This document shows positions 1-8,948 of a stretch of DNA of 18,190 nucleotides, in pieces. How positions within the stretch are numbered: position 1 is the first letter of the stretch; every line of letters begins with the position of its first letter. The position numbers and the translations under genes were made by a program. The notes below the pieces were generated by a model. It searched no databases. It worked only from the letters and a program-made list of their open reading frames with translations, and was not told the DNA's origin. This DNA comes from Ilumatobacteraceae bacterium (GTDB lineage Bacteria; Actinomycetota; Acidimicrobiia; Acidimicrobiales; Ilumatobacteraceae). Where the stretch lies: contig SKFX01000140.1 of the NCBI GenBank assembly GCA_007117775.1, forward strand, positions 1 through 18,190, given 5' to 3'.

Positions 1-474
1 ATGGAGCCGACCAATATCCGCCGCATCGTGCGCGCCCTCGAGGTCTATTGCGGCAGTGGGAGACCGTTCAGCTCCTTCGGGCCGGGACTCGACACCTATT
101 CGACCGACCGGATCGTCCAGATCGGGTTGCGATGGCCCAAACCACATCTGGCCCAGCGGATCGCGGCGCGCGTCGCTTCGATGATCGCCGAGGGTTTCGT
201 GGACGAGGTAGCCCGGTTGCTGGACGGTCCCGGACTCTCGCGCACCGCCGCGCAGGCGGTCGGGTACCGCGAGATCACAGACGTGGTGGCCGGTCGGCTC
301 GGCCTCGATGAGGCCGCCGAGCAGATCACCACGGCCACAGTGCAGCTCGCGGCTCGCCAACTGCGCTGGTTCCGTCGCGATCCTCGTCTACGCTGGATCG
401 ACATCGAGGCCGATCCGATCACCGAGGCGCTCGACGCCGTGCTCGAGCAACTGCGCTGTGGGCCACACGGGTGA
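1..474 (+). CDS. miaA: tRNA dimethylallyltransferase MiaA, 3' part
   Basis: This is the C-terminal 157 residues of MiaA, which transfers a dimethylallyl group to N6 of A37 in tRNAs reading UNN codons. The gene begins before the window: the ATG at base 1 is an internal Met just before the conserved stretch NIRRIVRALEVY (residues 5-16 here), which in whole enzymes lies in the middle of the protein. The later segment RTAAQAVGYREI (about 81-92) and the helix rich in QLAARQLRWFRRD (about 115-127) are also typical of the family; the last follows the tRNA-binding part. The stop at 472-474 is 13 nt before dapF, so the two are likely cotranscribed. The order miaA-dapF-hflX near lexA is conserved in actinobacteria. 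No frameshift is visible. The N-terminal P-loop and isoprenoid-binding part cannot be judged. Confidence 0.95.
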   Translation: MEPTNIRRIVRALEVYCGSGRPFSSFGPGLDTYSTDRIVQIGLRWPKPHLAQRIAARVASMIAEGFVDEVARLLDGPGLSRTAAQAVGYREITDVVAGRLGLDEAAEQITTATVQLAARQLRWFRRDPRLRWIDIEADPITEALDAVLEQLRCGPHG

Positions 475-487
475 TCTGAGTGCTGCG

Positions 488-1300
488 ATGACGATAGTGG
501 AACTCACCAAACACCACGGTCTCGGCAACGACTTCTTGGTGGTGGACTCCGATCTGCTCCCCGATGATCTCGACCGGGGAGCGCTGGCTCGTCGGCTCTG
601 CGATCGCCATCGTGGCCTCGGTGCCGATGGGCTCATGATCATCCACGACCACGAGGGGTGTGCCGCCCGCATGGAACTCCTCAACGCCGATGGATCGCCG
701 GCGGCGATGAGCGGCAATGGGATTCGCTGTTTCGCCCAGGCCCTCCTCATGAGGGGTATCGCAGAGGGAGATTCGGTCGATGTGCTGCGGATCATGACGG
801 CGGCGGGGGAGCGGGCCGTTGAGATCCACCAGACCGACGATGCGGCCACGATCGAGGCGACGGTCTCGATGGGTGCGGTGGTCGATATCGATCCTCCGGC
901 GGCATGGGCGGGTCTCGGCGTGGATCCGGGTCGCCCGGTGGCGCATCTATCGCTCGGCAATCCCCATACCGTGGTCGGGGTGAGCGAGATCGATGCGGTG
1001 GACCTGGTCGGACTCGGTGCACAGCTGTCCGAGGTCAATCTCGAGATCGTTGAGCCCTCGGCCGATCCCTCGACCATTCTCATGCGGGTCCATGAGCGCG
1101 GTGTCGGAATCACCGAAGCCTGCGGCACCGGTGCGTGCGCGGCAGCCTTCGCTGCCCGCCGGTGGGGTCTCATACCGGACTCCGTCGATGAGGTGATCGT
1201 CGAGATGCCCGGTGGATCGGTGACGGTGCGCGTGAACGAGACGCAGGTCGTTCTTCGAGGCCCAGCAACCCACATCGCTCGTATCGAGGTTGCGCTCTGA
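488..1300 (+). CDS. dapF: Diaminopimelate epimerase DapF, Ser at first catalytic Cys position
   Basis: DapF interconverts LL- and meso-diaminopimelate, the last step before meso-DAP is used for lysine and peptidoglycan. The product is 270 aa, a normal family length. I chose ATG 488 because the family N-terminus follows at once (TKHHGLGNDFLVV, residues 7-19); the frame is open further upstream but without family sequence. The two pseudosymmetric halves each carry a catalytic motif. The second, GITEACGTGACA, has its expected Cys at residue 212. The first reads NADGSPAAMSGNGIRC, with Ser75 where characterised enzymes have the catalytic Cys; Cys81 belongs to the separate conserved RC pair. The change comes from an AGC codon in an otherwise intact gene, so damage is unlikely. 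It lies 13 nt after miaA and its stop overlaps the hflX start (TGATG). Confidence 0.95.
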   Translation: MTIVELTKHHGLGNDFLVVDSDLLPDDLDRGALARRLCDRHRGLGADGLMIIHDHEGCAARMELLNADGSPAAMSGNGIRCFAQALLMRGIAEGDSVDVLRIMTAAGERAVEIHQTDDAATIEATVSMGAVVDIDPPAAWAGLGVDPGRPVAHLSLGNPHTVVGVSEIDAVDLVGLGAQLSEVNLEIVEPSADPSTILMRVHERGVGITEACGTGACAAAFAARRWGLIPDSVDEVIVEMPGGSVTVRVNETQVVLRGPATHIARIEVAL

Positions 1301-2604
1301 TGAGCACTCCGTACTCAGAGGCGCTCGGCTCGACGCTCATCGACCGGACCATCCGAGAGCGGATCGTCCTGGTCGGTGTCGGCCTCGGATCCGAAACCGC
1401 CGACGATCTCGAGGCGCGGCTGGCCGAATTGGCACTGCTGGTCGACACTGCCGGCGCCGATGTGGTGGGAACGCTGGTGCAGCATCGCGATGCCCCCGAC
1501 CACACCTTTTACATCGGCCGGGGCAAGGCCGATGAGCTGCGTGAACTGTGCCTCGCGGTCGATGCCGACACCGTGGTGTTCGATGCCGAACTGGCTCCGG
1601 CACAGCAGTACAACCTCGAGCGGCTCCTGGGACGCACCGCCATCGATCGCACGGCGGTGATCCTCGACATCTTCGCCCAGAACGCACGCAGCCAAGAGGG
1701 CAAGGCACAGGTGGAATTGGCTCTGCTGCGGTACCGCCTGCCGCGCCTGCGGCGCGGTGCGGGAGCGAAACTCGCCCAGCAGCGCGGTGGTGTGGGCGCC
1801 CGCTTCGGCGGCGGTGAGACCCGCCTCGAGGTGGACCGCCGGCGGATCAAACGGCGGATCAACAAACTCGAACGCGATCTTCAGTCGTTGGCCTCAAACC
1901 GGGAGCTCCAGCGCAAACAGCGGTCCCGCAGCGGCCTCGCGTCGGTGGCGATCGTCGGCTACACCAACGCCGGCAAGTCCACATTGTTGAACCGTCTCAC
2001 CGAGGCCGGGGTGCTGACCGAGGACCGACTGTTCGCCACCTTGGATCCAACGACGCGTCGGCTGGCCCTTCCCGGAGGTGAGCCGGTGCTGGTCTCTGAC
2101 ACCGTCGGATTCGTGCGCCACCTTCCCCATGACCTCGTGGAGGCCTTCAAGGGGACGCTCGAAGTCGCCTCACAGGCCGACCACATCGTGCACGTCGTCG
2201 ATGCAGCCTGCGATGATCCCGAGGCTCAGATCGCCGCAGTGCGCGAGGTGCTCGCTCAGATCGGTGCCGATCAGGTGACCGAGATGCTGGTGTTCAACAA
2301 GGTGGACCTGGTCGATGATGCCGGGGTTGCACTCATCGCCGACCATCCACGCTCGGTCGGGGTCAGTGCCGTCACCGGTGCTGGGATCGATCACTTCTTG
2401 GAGGAGTTGGCGAATCGACTGCGCGTCATCTCGAGTCGGGTCGAGTTGCGCGTTCCCTACGCGAGGGGTGATGTGATCGCAGCACTGCACCGCGAGGGAG
2501 AGGTCATCGACATGACCGAATGCGACGACGGATTCATCGTGCAGGCACGGCTTCCCGAATCAGCGGTCGGCCGGTTGAACGAATTCGTGGTCACGACGGC
2601 CTGA
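1300..2604 (+). CDS. hflX: GTPase HflX
   Basis: HflX is a ribosome-associated GTPase of the Obg-HflX superfamily; in studied bacteria it binds the 50S subunit and helps rescue or split stalled ribosomes. The 434-aa product has the HflX N-terminal domain (about 1-185, with YIGRGKADEL near 71), the glycine-rich linker GAGAKLAQQRGGVGARFGGG (about 151-170), a basic coiled helix (about 175-205) and the G domain: G1 GYTNAGKST at 220-228, G3 DTVGF at 267-271, G4 NKVD at 333-336. A small C-terminal region after about 380 completes the fold. ATG 1300 overlaps the dapF stop by one base, which suggests translational coupling; no strong Shine-Dalgarno site is visible. It ends 53 nt before the convergent lexA gene and no clear terminator hairpin lies between them. 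Confidence 0.96.
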   Translation: MSTPYSEALGSTLIDRTIRERIVLVGVGLGSETADDLEARLAELALLVDTAGADVVGTLVQHRDAPDHTFYIGRGKADELRELCLAVDADTVVFDAELAPAQQYNLERLLGRTAIDRTAVILDIFAQNARSQEGKAQVELALLRYRLPRLRRGAGAKLAQQRGGVGARFGGGETRLEVDRRRIKRRINKLERDLQSLASNRELQRKQRSRSGLASVAIVGYTNAGKSTLLNRLTEAGVLTEDRLFATLDPTTRRLALPGGEPVLVSDTVGFVRHLPHDLVEAFKGTLEVASQADHIVHVVDAACDDPEAQIAAVREVLAQIGADQVTEMLVFNKVDLVDDAGVALIADHPRSVGVSAVTGAGIDHFLEELANRLRVISSRVELRVPYARGDVIAALHREGEVIDMTECDDGFIVQARLPESAVGRLNEFVVTTA

Positions 2605-2657
2605 GCATCGCGGTGCGCGGCCGTCGGCTGAACTCGATCGGCGAGTGAGCGGGTCGA

Positions 2658-3290
2658 TCAGAGTCGGCGCAGGACGGTGACGACGCGCCCGAAGATGACG
2701 ACCTGCTCAGCGGGCAGTTCGATCGGTTCCATGGTCGAGTTCGACGGGATCAGTTCGATCCTGCCGCCACGGCGCCGGAACGTCTTGACCGTCGCATCGC
2801 CTTCGGGGAGGCCAGCGACCACGACATCGCCGTTGCTGGCGGTGCTCTGCTGCACCGCGATCACGAAGTCACCGTCGAGGATGCCCGCATCGATCATCGA
2901 ATCGCCGCGGACCCGCAACATGAAGAGTTCACCCTCTCCGGTGAAGTCCAGGGGCACCGGCAGCAGTTCTTCGACGTTCTCCTCGGCCAATACATCGGTG
3001 CCGGCGGCGACGTCTCCGACGAGGGGCACATGGCGGACGGGCCGACGTTCCATCACCGCACCGGAGTTCGGGTCCCAACGGACCTCAATGGCGCGCGGCT
3101 TGGTCGGATCCCGACGCAGATAGCCGAGCCGTTCGAGGGTGTTGAGGTGGCTGTGCACCGTGGACGGTGAGGTGAGCCCGACCGCCTCACCGATCTCGCG
3201 GACCGAAGGTGGATAGCCGCGGGCCTGCATCTGGGCCTCGATGTAATCGAGGATCTCTCGTTGACGGGCGGTGATTCGCTGAGGAGACAT
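2658..3290 (-). CDS. lexA: SOS regulator LexA
   Basis: LexA represses DNA-damage genes and cleaves itself when RecA filaments form. The 210-aa product has the N-terminal winged helix (ITARQREILDYI at 6-17; recognition region SPSTVHSHLNTLERLGYL at 41-58) and the C-terminal S24 latent protease: cleavage site Ala96-Gly97 in VGDVAAGTD, catalytic Ser131 in RGDSM and Lys169 in ATVKTF. I chose ATG 3290 because a TTGACA-N17-TACGAT promoter ends 6 nt before it, a leaderless layout. An in-frame ATG at 3305 would lie inside that promoter, and an extension to 3377 has no family sequence. A LexA-like box sits between the -35 and -10, so autoregulation is expected. It is divergent from the LysM gene at 3471, the arrangement seen in mycobacteria (lexA next to a LysM division inhibitor and nrdR). 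Confidence 0.97.
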   Translation of the reverse strand: MSPQRITARQREILDYIEAQMQARGYPPSVREIGEAVGLTSPSTVHSHLNTLERLGYLRRDPTKPRAIEVRWDPNSGAVMERRPVRHVPLVGDVAAGTDVLAEENVEELLPVPLDFTGEGELFMLRVRGDSMIDAGILDGDFVIAVQQSTASNGDVVVAGLPEGDATVKTFRRRGGRIELIPSNSTMEPIELPAEQVVIFGRVVTVLRRL

Positions 3291-3296
3291 GGGGTC

Positions 3297-3325
3297 ATCG
3301 TACATGCGTTCGGAGATGATGTCAA
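3297..3325 (-). promoter_or_regulatory. lexA promoter (leaderless type)
   Basis: On the minus strand, -35 TTGACA (3325-3320), a 17-nt spacer and -10 TACGAT (3302-3297) are followed after only 6 nt by the lexA ATG. This predicts transcription starting at or next to the start codon. The LexA-like box at 3299-3312 covers the spacer end and most of the -10. Confidence 0.8.
3299..3312. promoter_or_regulatory. LexA (SOS) box in lexA promoter
   Basis: CGTACATGCGTTCG fits the Gram-positive/actinobacterial SOS box CGAAC-N4-GTTCG with one mismatch (T for A at position 3). It overlaps the -10 and spacer of the lexA promoter, the position expected for autorepression. Confidence 0.75.
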
Positions 3326-3337
3326 ACACCTGTACGA

Positions 3338-3351
3338 AGAACGCCTGTACG
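3338..3351. promoter_or_regulatory. Weak LexA-like box
   Basis: AGAACGCCTGTACG keeps the GWAC-N4-GTWC core and spacing but departs from the SOS consensus at three positions. It lies upstream of the lexA -35, and could help cooperative binding or be chance. Confidence 0.4.
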
Positions 3352-3411
3352 CACCGACACGGTGTCGAGGCCTGCATCGGCCCAGCATGTGGACGATTTC
3401 CAGCAGGGAGG

Positions 3412-3440
3412 TTGACATCGAATGTGTGTTCGGGTACAAA
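3412..3440 (+). promoter_or_regulatory. Promoter of the LysM gene
   Basis: TTGACA at 3412-3417, a 17-nt spacer and TACAAA at 3435-3440 form a good sigma-70-like promoter. The predicted start is near 3447, giving a leader of about 24 nt with GGAGG at 3461-3465. The spacer is almost exactly filled by the SOS box at 3419-3432. Confidence 0.75.
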
Positions 3441-3461
3441 TGTACGTCGTACATCTGTTCG
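3419..3461. promoter_or_regulatory. Three adjacent LexA-like boxes
   Basis: Three 14-bp elements with the same half-site/N4/half-site layout lie almost end to end: CGAATGTGTGTTCG (3419-3432), GGTACAAATGTACG (3433-3446) and CGTACATCTGTTCG (3448-3461). The first is one mismatch from the SOS consensus. The third matches the lexA-side box at 12 of 14 positions. Together they cover the spacer, the -10, the probable start of transcription and the edge of the ribosome site of the LysM gene. Confidence 0.65.
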
Positions 3462-3470
3462 GAGGTTTCA

Positions 3471-3908
3471 ATGACGCTCGCCCTCACCACCCATCGGATT
3501 CCCCACGCCCCTCAGATGCGGGCCCACCGTGCGATCCCATCGACGGCCCCCAGTGGACGGTCGAGTCGTGGTGCGCATGGTGATATGGCGGCGGTGTACC
3601 GCCGTCGTCGTGTTGTGGCCGTGGTGGTCATGGTCGCTGCGCTGTTCATGGTCGCCATGGTCGGCGCAGGAGTGCTGGCTGGTCCCGGAGGTGTGACTGC
3701 CTCCGCCTCCGGGGCCGGACCAGTGGCTGGCGCCGACACGGTCCAGGGACTGTCGCAGGCGACGGTGGTCGCTCTGCCCGGCGACACGATGTGGTCGATC
3801 GCAGCGCGCTATCGCGGAGAGATCGCCCACGGGCGCTATCTCGATGCACTGATCAGCTACAACGGCGGTGCCTCCATCGAGGCGGGCCAGGTGCTGATCC
3901 TTCCCTGA
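3471..3908 (+). CDS. LysM membrane protein, probable SOS cell-division inhibitor
   Basis: The 145-aa product has a basic, disordered N-terminus (1-47), one transmembrane helix (about 48-70), a short Gly/Ala/Ser linker and a C-terminal LysM domain (about 98-145: VVALPGDTMWSIAARY, then ISYNGG and AGQVLILP), which binds peptidoglycan outside the membrane. ATG 3471 follows GGAGG by 5 nt; the frame is open upstream only by chance. This size and architecture, divergent from lexA, match SOS-induced division suppressors such as B. subtilis YneA and mycobacterial Rv2719c/ChiZ, which stall septation during DNA damage. The next gene, nrdR, is also next to the mycobacterial one. Function by context and architecture is likely; sequence identity outside LysM is not informative. 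The three LexA-like boxes over its promoter predict tight repression. Confidence 0.85.
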   Translation: MTLALTTHRIPHAPQMRAHRAIPSTAPSGRSSRGAHGDMAAVYRRRRVVAVVVMVAALFMVAMVGAGVLAGPGGVTASASGAGPVAGADTVQGLSQATVVALPGDTMWSIAARYRGEIAHGRYLDALISYNGGASIEAGQVLILP

Positions 3909-3960
3909 ACGGGGGGTTGCCTGGACGCTGGGCTGGCGGGGGCGTGGGCGGCGCGGGCGC

Positions 3961-3966
3961 TACCCT
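3961..3966 (+). promoter_or_regulatory. -10 box, leaderless start of nrdR
   Basis: TACCCT fits TANNNT and is followed by 6 nt and the GTG start of nrdR, the spacing of leaderless actinobacterial genes. No convincing -35 is visible and there is no Shine-Dalgarno site before the GTG. Confidence 0.5.
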
Positions 3967-3972
3967 GAAGCG

Positions 3973-4428
3973 GTGCTCTGTCCACGCTGTCGAGATGATG
4001 ACACCAAAGTCGTCGATTCGCGTCTCGCCGAGGAGGGCGCTGCGGTCCGTCGGCGTCGGCAGTGTCTGGCCTGCGCGCATCGCTTCACCACCTATGAGCG
4101 TGTCGATGAGGTGCCGCTGGTGGTGATCAAGTCCGGAGGCGAGCGCGAGGGATTCGACCGGCTCAAAGTCATCGCCGGTGTGGTGGCAGCGACCAAGGGG
4201 CGCGAGGTGTCCGATGAAGTGGTCGAGCAGCTCGCCATCGATGTCGAGGATCAGCTGCGCCTCGGCGGAGCTGAGGTCAACAGTTCCCAGGTGGGCCTCT
4301 TGGTCCTCGAGCGACTCCGTGAGATCGATGAGGTCGCATATCTGCGCTTCGCGTCGGTCTACAAGGACTTCGATGCCGCCGCTGATTTTCACCGTGAGAT
4401 CGAGTTGTTGAACAAGACCCAACACTGA
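3973..4428 (+). CDS. nrdR: Transcriptional repressor NrdR
   Basis: NrdR is the (d)ATP-sensing repressor of ribonucleotide reductase genes. The 151-aa product, a standard length, has an N-terminal zinc ribbon with Cys3, Cys6, Cys31 and Cys34 (CPRC and CLAC), the basic DNA-binding stretch VRRRRQ (25-30) and the family motif RFTTYERVDE (37-46), followed by an ATP-cone domain (about 49-139) beginning PLVVIKSGGEREGFDR. I use GTG 3973 because the zinc ribbon needs residues right from the start; it lies 6 nt after a TACCCT box, so the transcript may be leaderless. It follows the LysM gene after 64 nt. A target, nrdJ, lies 1.5 kb downstream beyond an opposing gene, so regulation would be in trans. 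It converges on the reductase gene ending at 4466, 37 nt away. Confidence 0.97.
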   Translation: MLCPRCRDDDTKVVDSRLAEEGAAVRRRRQCLACAHRFTTYERVDEVPLVVIKSGGEREGFDRLKVIAGVVAATKGREVSDEVVEQLAIDVEDQLRLGGAEVNSSQVGLLVLERLREIDEVAYLRFASVYKDFDAAADFHREIELLNKTQH

Positions 4429-4465
4429 GCGCGGTCTCGCCGCCGGTGGTCGCAGCGCTGGGTGG

Positions 4466-5182
4466 TCAGCGATCGCGCTGATGACGGGTCCAGCGGCTGA
4501 ACACCATGGAGTCGGCATCGACGATGAGTTGCGCGAGCTCGAATCGCTGCATCACCTCGGAGTCGGTGGCGCTGAGCCGAGGCCCGGCACCACCGATCAG
4601 CAACGGCGAGACGGTGAGATTCAACTCATCGACCAGGTCGGCTTCGAGGAGTGCGCCGTTGAGCCGTGCGCCACCCTCGCAGAGCACCTGGGCGATCCCA
4701 TCTCCTGAGATATCGGCGAGTCGCGTGACAGCTTCGGTGATATCGATGCCGGTTCCATGGCGCGCGACGCTGAGCACCTCGACGCCGCGCGGCGCGTCGG
4801 TATCGGTCGGGCAGATCAAGAATCCGTTGCCGTTCGCGAACAGCGGGCCGGCAACGTCGACATCGCCCGACATGGTCACGACCCCGACGCGCTGGTCGGC
4901 GCGCACCGGAGCACCATATGACTCATCGCGAACCGTTCCCGCTCCGACGATCACGACATCGGCATGTCGGCGAAGCGTCCGCAGCACCTCGGCATCGTTG
5001 GGGTTCGAGAGGCCGCCAGATCGCCCGGCGACGGCGATCGACCCATCGAGGCTCGACACCATGCAGACCGCGATGCGCGGGCGTCGATCATCGGGTGGCG
5101 TGCCGAGCGGACCATAGTGATCGCCGATCGAATCGATCGGCATCGGGGGAGCGGGGATGAGCCGCTCGAGTGCACCGTTCAC
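4466..5182 (-). CDS. RibD C-terminal-type pyrimidine reductase family protein
   Basis: The 238-aa product is a stand-alone RibD_C domain, a dihydrofolate-reductase-like fold that uses NADPH. Related enzymes reduce the ribosylamino-pyrimidine intermediate of riboflavin synthesis. Visible motifs: MVSSLDGSIA (41-50), the NADPH-loop segment VGAGTVRDESYG (79-90), and LCEGGARLNGALLEADLVDEL (168-188) leading to the closing strands LTVSPLLIGG. It lacks the deaminase half of bifunctional RibD. I chose GTG 5182 because the family-like N-terminus ALERLIPAPP follows immediately; a longer frame to 5359 adds unrelated Cys/His-rich sequence. No strong Shine-Dalgarno site is seen. No other riboflavin gene is nearby, so the substrate is not settled; actinobacteria often carry such paralogues of unknown role. 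Confidence 0.88.
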   Translation of the reverse strand: MNGALERLIPAPPMPIDSIGDHYGPLGTPPDDRRPRIAVCMVSSLDGSIAVAGRSGGLSNPNDAEVLRTLRRHADVVIVGAGTVRDESYGAPVRADQRVGVVTMSGDVDVAGPLFANGNGFLICPTDTDAPRGVEVLSVARHGTGIDITEAVTRLADISGDGIAQVLCEGGARLNGALLEADLVDELNLTVSPLLIGGAGPRLSATDSEVMQRFELAQLIVDADSMVFSRWTRHQRDR

Positions 5183-5324
5183 ACTCGGATCTTCGCATGG
5201 ATCTCGCCATCGATCACGGCATCCGCGCGTGGTGATCGGTGTGCTCGGGACATCACGGGCTGGAGCGACGTGCTCGCGCCCGGCTGCCAGGTGCGGTGAT
5301 GGGCCCTGTTCATGCACAGCCCGA

Positions 5325-5407
5325 CGGTGTTGCCCACAGCATTGCGCACAGGGATGCACACAGCAGATCGGGCGAAATTCACAGGCTTATCCTCTTCCTT
5401 CCCACAG
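5325..5407 (+). repeat. Six phased CACAG repeats (DnaA-box-like)
   Basis: CACAG occurs at 5325, 5335, 5347, 5359, 5380 and 5403. The intervals of 10, 12, 12, 21 and 23 nt are close to multiples of one helical turn. Several extend towards a DnaA box: TTGCCCACA at 5330-5338 is one mismatch from the actinobacterial form TTGTCCACA, and TTGCGCACA at 5342-5350 has two. They could bind DnaA or another regulator of the RNA candidate or of nrdJ. Confidence 0.4.
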
Positions 5408-5430
5408 GGCCGCACTCCTATATTGGGCGG

Positions 5431-5588
5431 CCGTGCCGCTGACGGTGCGATACGCGGCAAAGCAGAACGTCCGGAGACCACCTCGTCCGCCGGGTGTCCT
5501 GGGAGCGGGTCAACAGATCCGTGATCCTGAACCTGCGATATCGCACCGTCGAGCGGCCGGTTCGACCCCGGATCGTGTCCGGGTTCGA
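5431..5588 (+). ncRNA. Candidate structured RNA with 23-bp closing stem
   Basis: Bases 5435-5457 pair with 5533-5557: GCCGCT with AGCGGC, GACGGTGCGATA with TATCGCACCGTC, and CGCGG with CTGCG, interrupted only by single-base bulges at 5538 and 5551. The one G-U pair (5456-5534) favours transcription of the + strand. The stem encloses 75 nt with smaller possible hairpins, for example GATCCGTGATC at 5516-5526. A -10-like TATATT lies at 5419-5424, so transcription could begin near 5431, and an 11-bp hairpin follows at 5562-5588. It resembles no RNA family I can name; I looked for SRP RNA, RNase P, tmRNA and cobalamin riboswitch motifs and found none. It could also be a leader of nrdJ. Confidence 0.4.
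5562..5588 (+). terminator. Hairpin after the RNA candidate
   Basis: TCGACCCCGGA (5562-5572) and TCCGGGTTCGA (5578-5588) form an 11-bp stem with one mismatch and a 5-nt loop. There is no U-run, so it is at best an actinobacterial-style terminator or a second RNA domain. Confidence 0.4.
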
Positions 5589-5661
5589 GCACCGTTCACC
5601 CGGCGCGCCAGCCAGACGCGGTGCTCGAAGCCCTGCAATGCAACGGTTTCGCCAATAAGAC

Positions 5662-5690
5662 TTGACGGCGCCGAGTTACAGTGCTGTAAT
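5662..5690 (+). promoter_or_regulatory. Probable nrdJ promoter with overlapping dyad
   Basis: TTGACG (5662-5667), a 17-nt spacer and TGTAAT (5685-5690) make a good promoter about 200 nt before nrdJ. The inverted repeat TTACAGTGCTGTAA (5676-5689) covers the end of the spacer and the -10, where a repressor would act. It does not match the NrdR consensus. Confidence 0.6.
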
Positions 5691-5707
5691 TTCAAGTCCG
5701 GTATCTA

Positions 5708-5723
5708 CCACTACCGGTTGTGG
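5708..5723. promoter_or_regulatory. Dyad CCACTACCGGTTGTGG in the nrdJ leader
   Basis: This 16-bp near-palindrome has one mismatched pair. It is centred 33 bp from the dyad over the -10, about three helical turns, just downstream of the expected start of transcription. It may be an operator. Confidence 0.35.
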
Positions 5724-5893
5724 TTGACAGTCAGAACTGGCGACCTCCACAACAACATCTAGTGATCCCACCGGCGGTCACGGACACCGATCCCATCGAT
5801 GAACAATGTTCAGCAGGGGGCGCGGCGGTCTGGGGCCGGTGAAACGATCGAAGACGACACATCAGACAACGAACATCTCGAAGGGAATCTCCC

Positions 5894-8770
<2,877 letters not shown>

Positions 8771-8816
8771 ACACGACGGCGGCGGCCACGAGGCGTTCGA
8801 CACCACCGTTCCAGAC

Positions 8817-8852
8817 GGCCGGTCGGCGGGGATTCGTTCCCTCCGACCGGCC
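8817..8852 (+). terminator. Hairpin terminator after nrdJ
   Basis: GGCCGGTCGG (8817-8826) pairs perfectly with CCGACCGGCC (8843-8852), and inner bases GGGGA and TTCCC extend the stem towards a TTCG loop. There is no long U-run, as is common in GC-rich actinobacteria. It starts 46 nt after the nrdJ stop. Confidence 0.75.
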
Positions 8853-8948
8853 GTTGGTCGTTCGGGCCGGGGTGCCCCGAGCTGTGCTCATGGGGGAAGT
8901 AGGCTTTGTTGCAGCATCCTCATGTGCCCCTCGACGAAAGGTTCCCCA

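Larger units (their letters stand above)
5183..5893. other. 711-base non-coding region between reductase and nrdJ
   Basis: No frame here shows a recognisable protein. The stretch holds CACAG repeats (5325-5407), a possible structured RNA (5431-5588), a probable promoter with a dyad (5662-5690), a second dyad (5708-5723) and the nrdJ ribosome site AAGGGA (5880-5885). No tRNA and no NrdR box close to ACACWATATATWGTGT were found. The promoter of the minus-strand reductase should lie at its left end, but I cannot point to it. Confidence 0.7.

Noticed and set aside
388..1275. Open frame of 295 codons on the minus strand
   Set aside because: It is antisense to dapF, which has clear family motifs; long shadow frames are expected in GC-rich DNA and this one shows no domain.
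3355..3367. Inverted repeat CGACACGGTGTCG between lexA and the LysM gene
   Set aside because: It lies outside both promoters, does not fit the LexA layout, and a 6-bp-arm repeat is easily chance in this composition.
5551..5595. GGTTCGA sequences resembling a tRNA T-arm
   Set aside because: No matching acceptor stem, D-arm or anticodon arm lies at the right distance on either strand; the bases are better explained by the hairpin at 5562-5588.
5183..5893. Cobalamin riboswitch or standard NrdR box before nrdJ
   Set aside because: I looked for both because of the neighbouring gene; no B12-box-like core and no sequence near ACACWATATATWGTGT was found.
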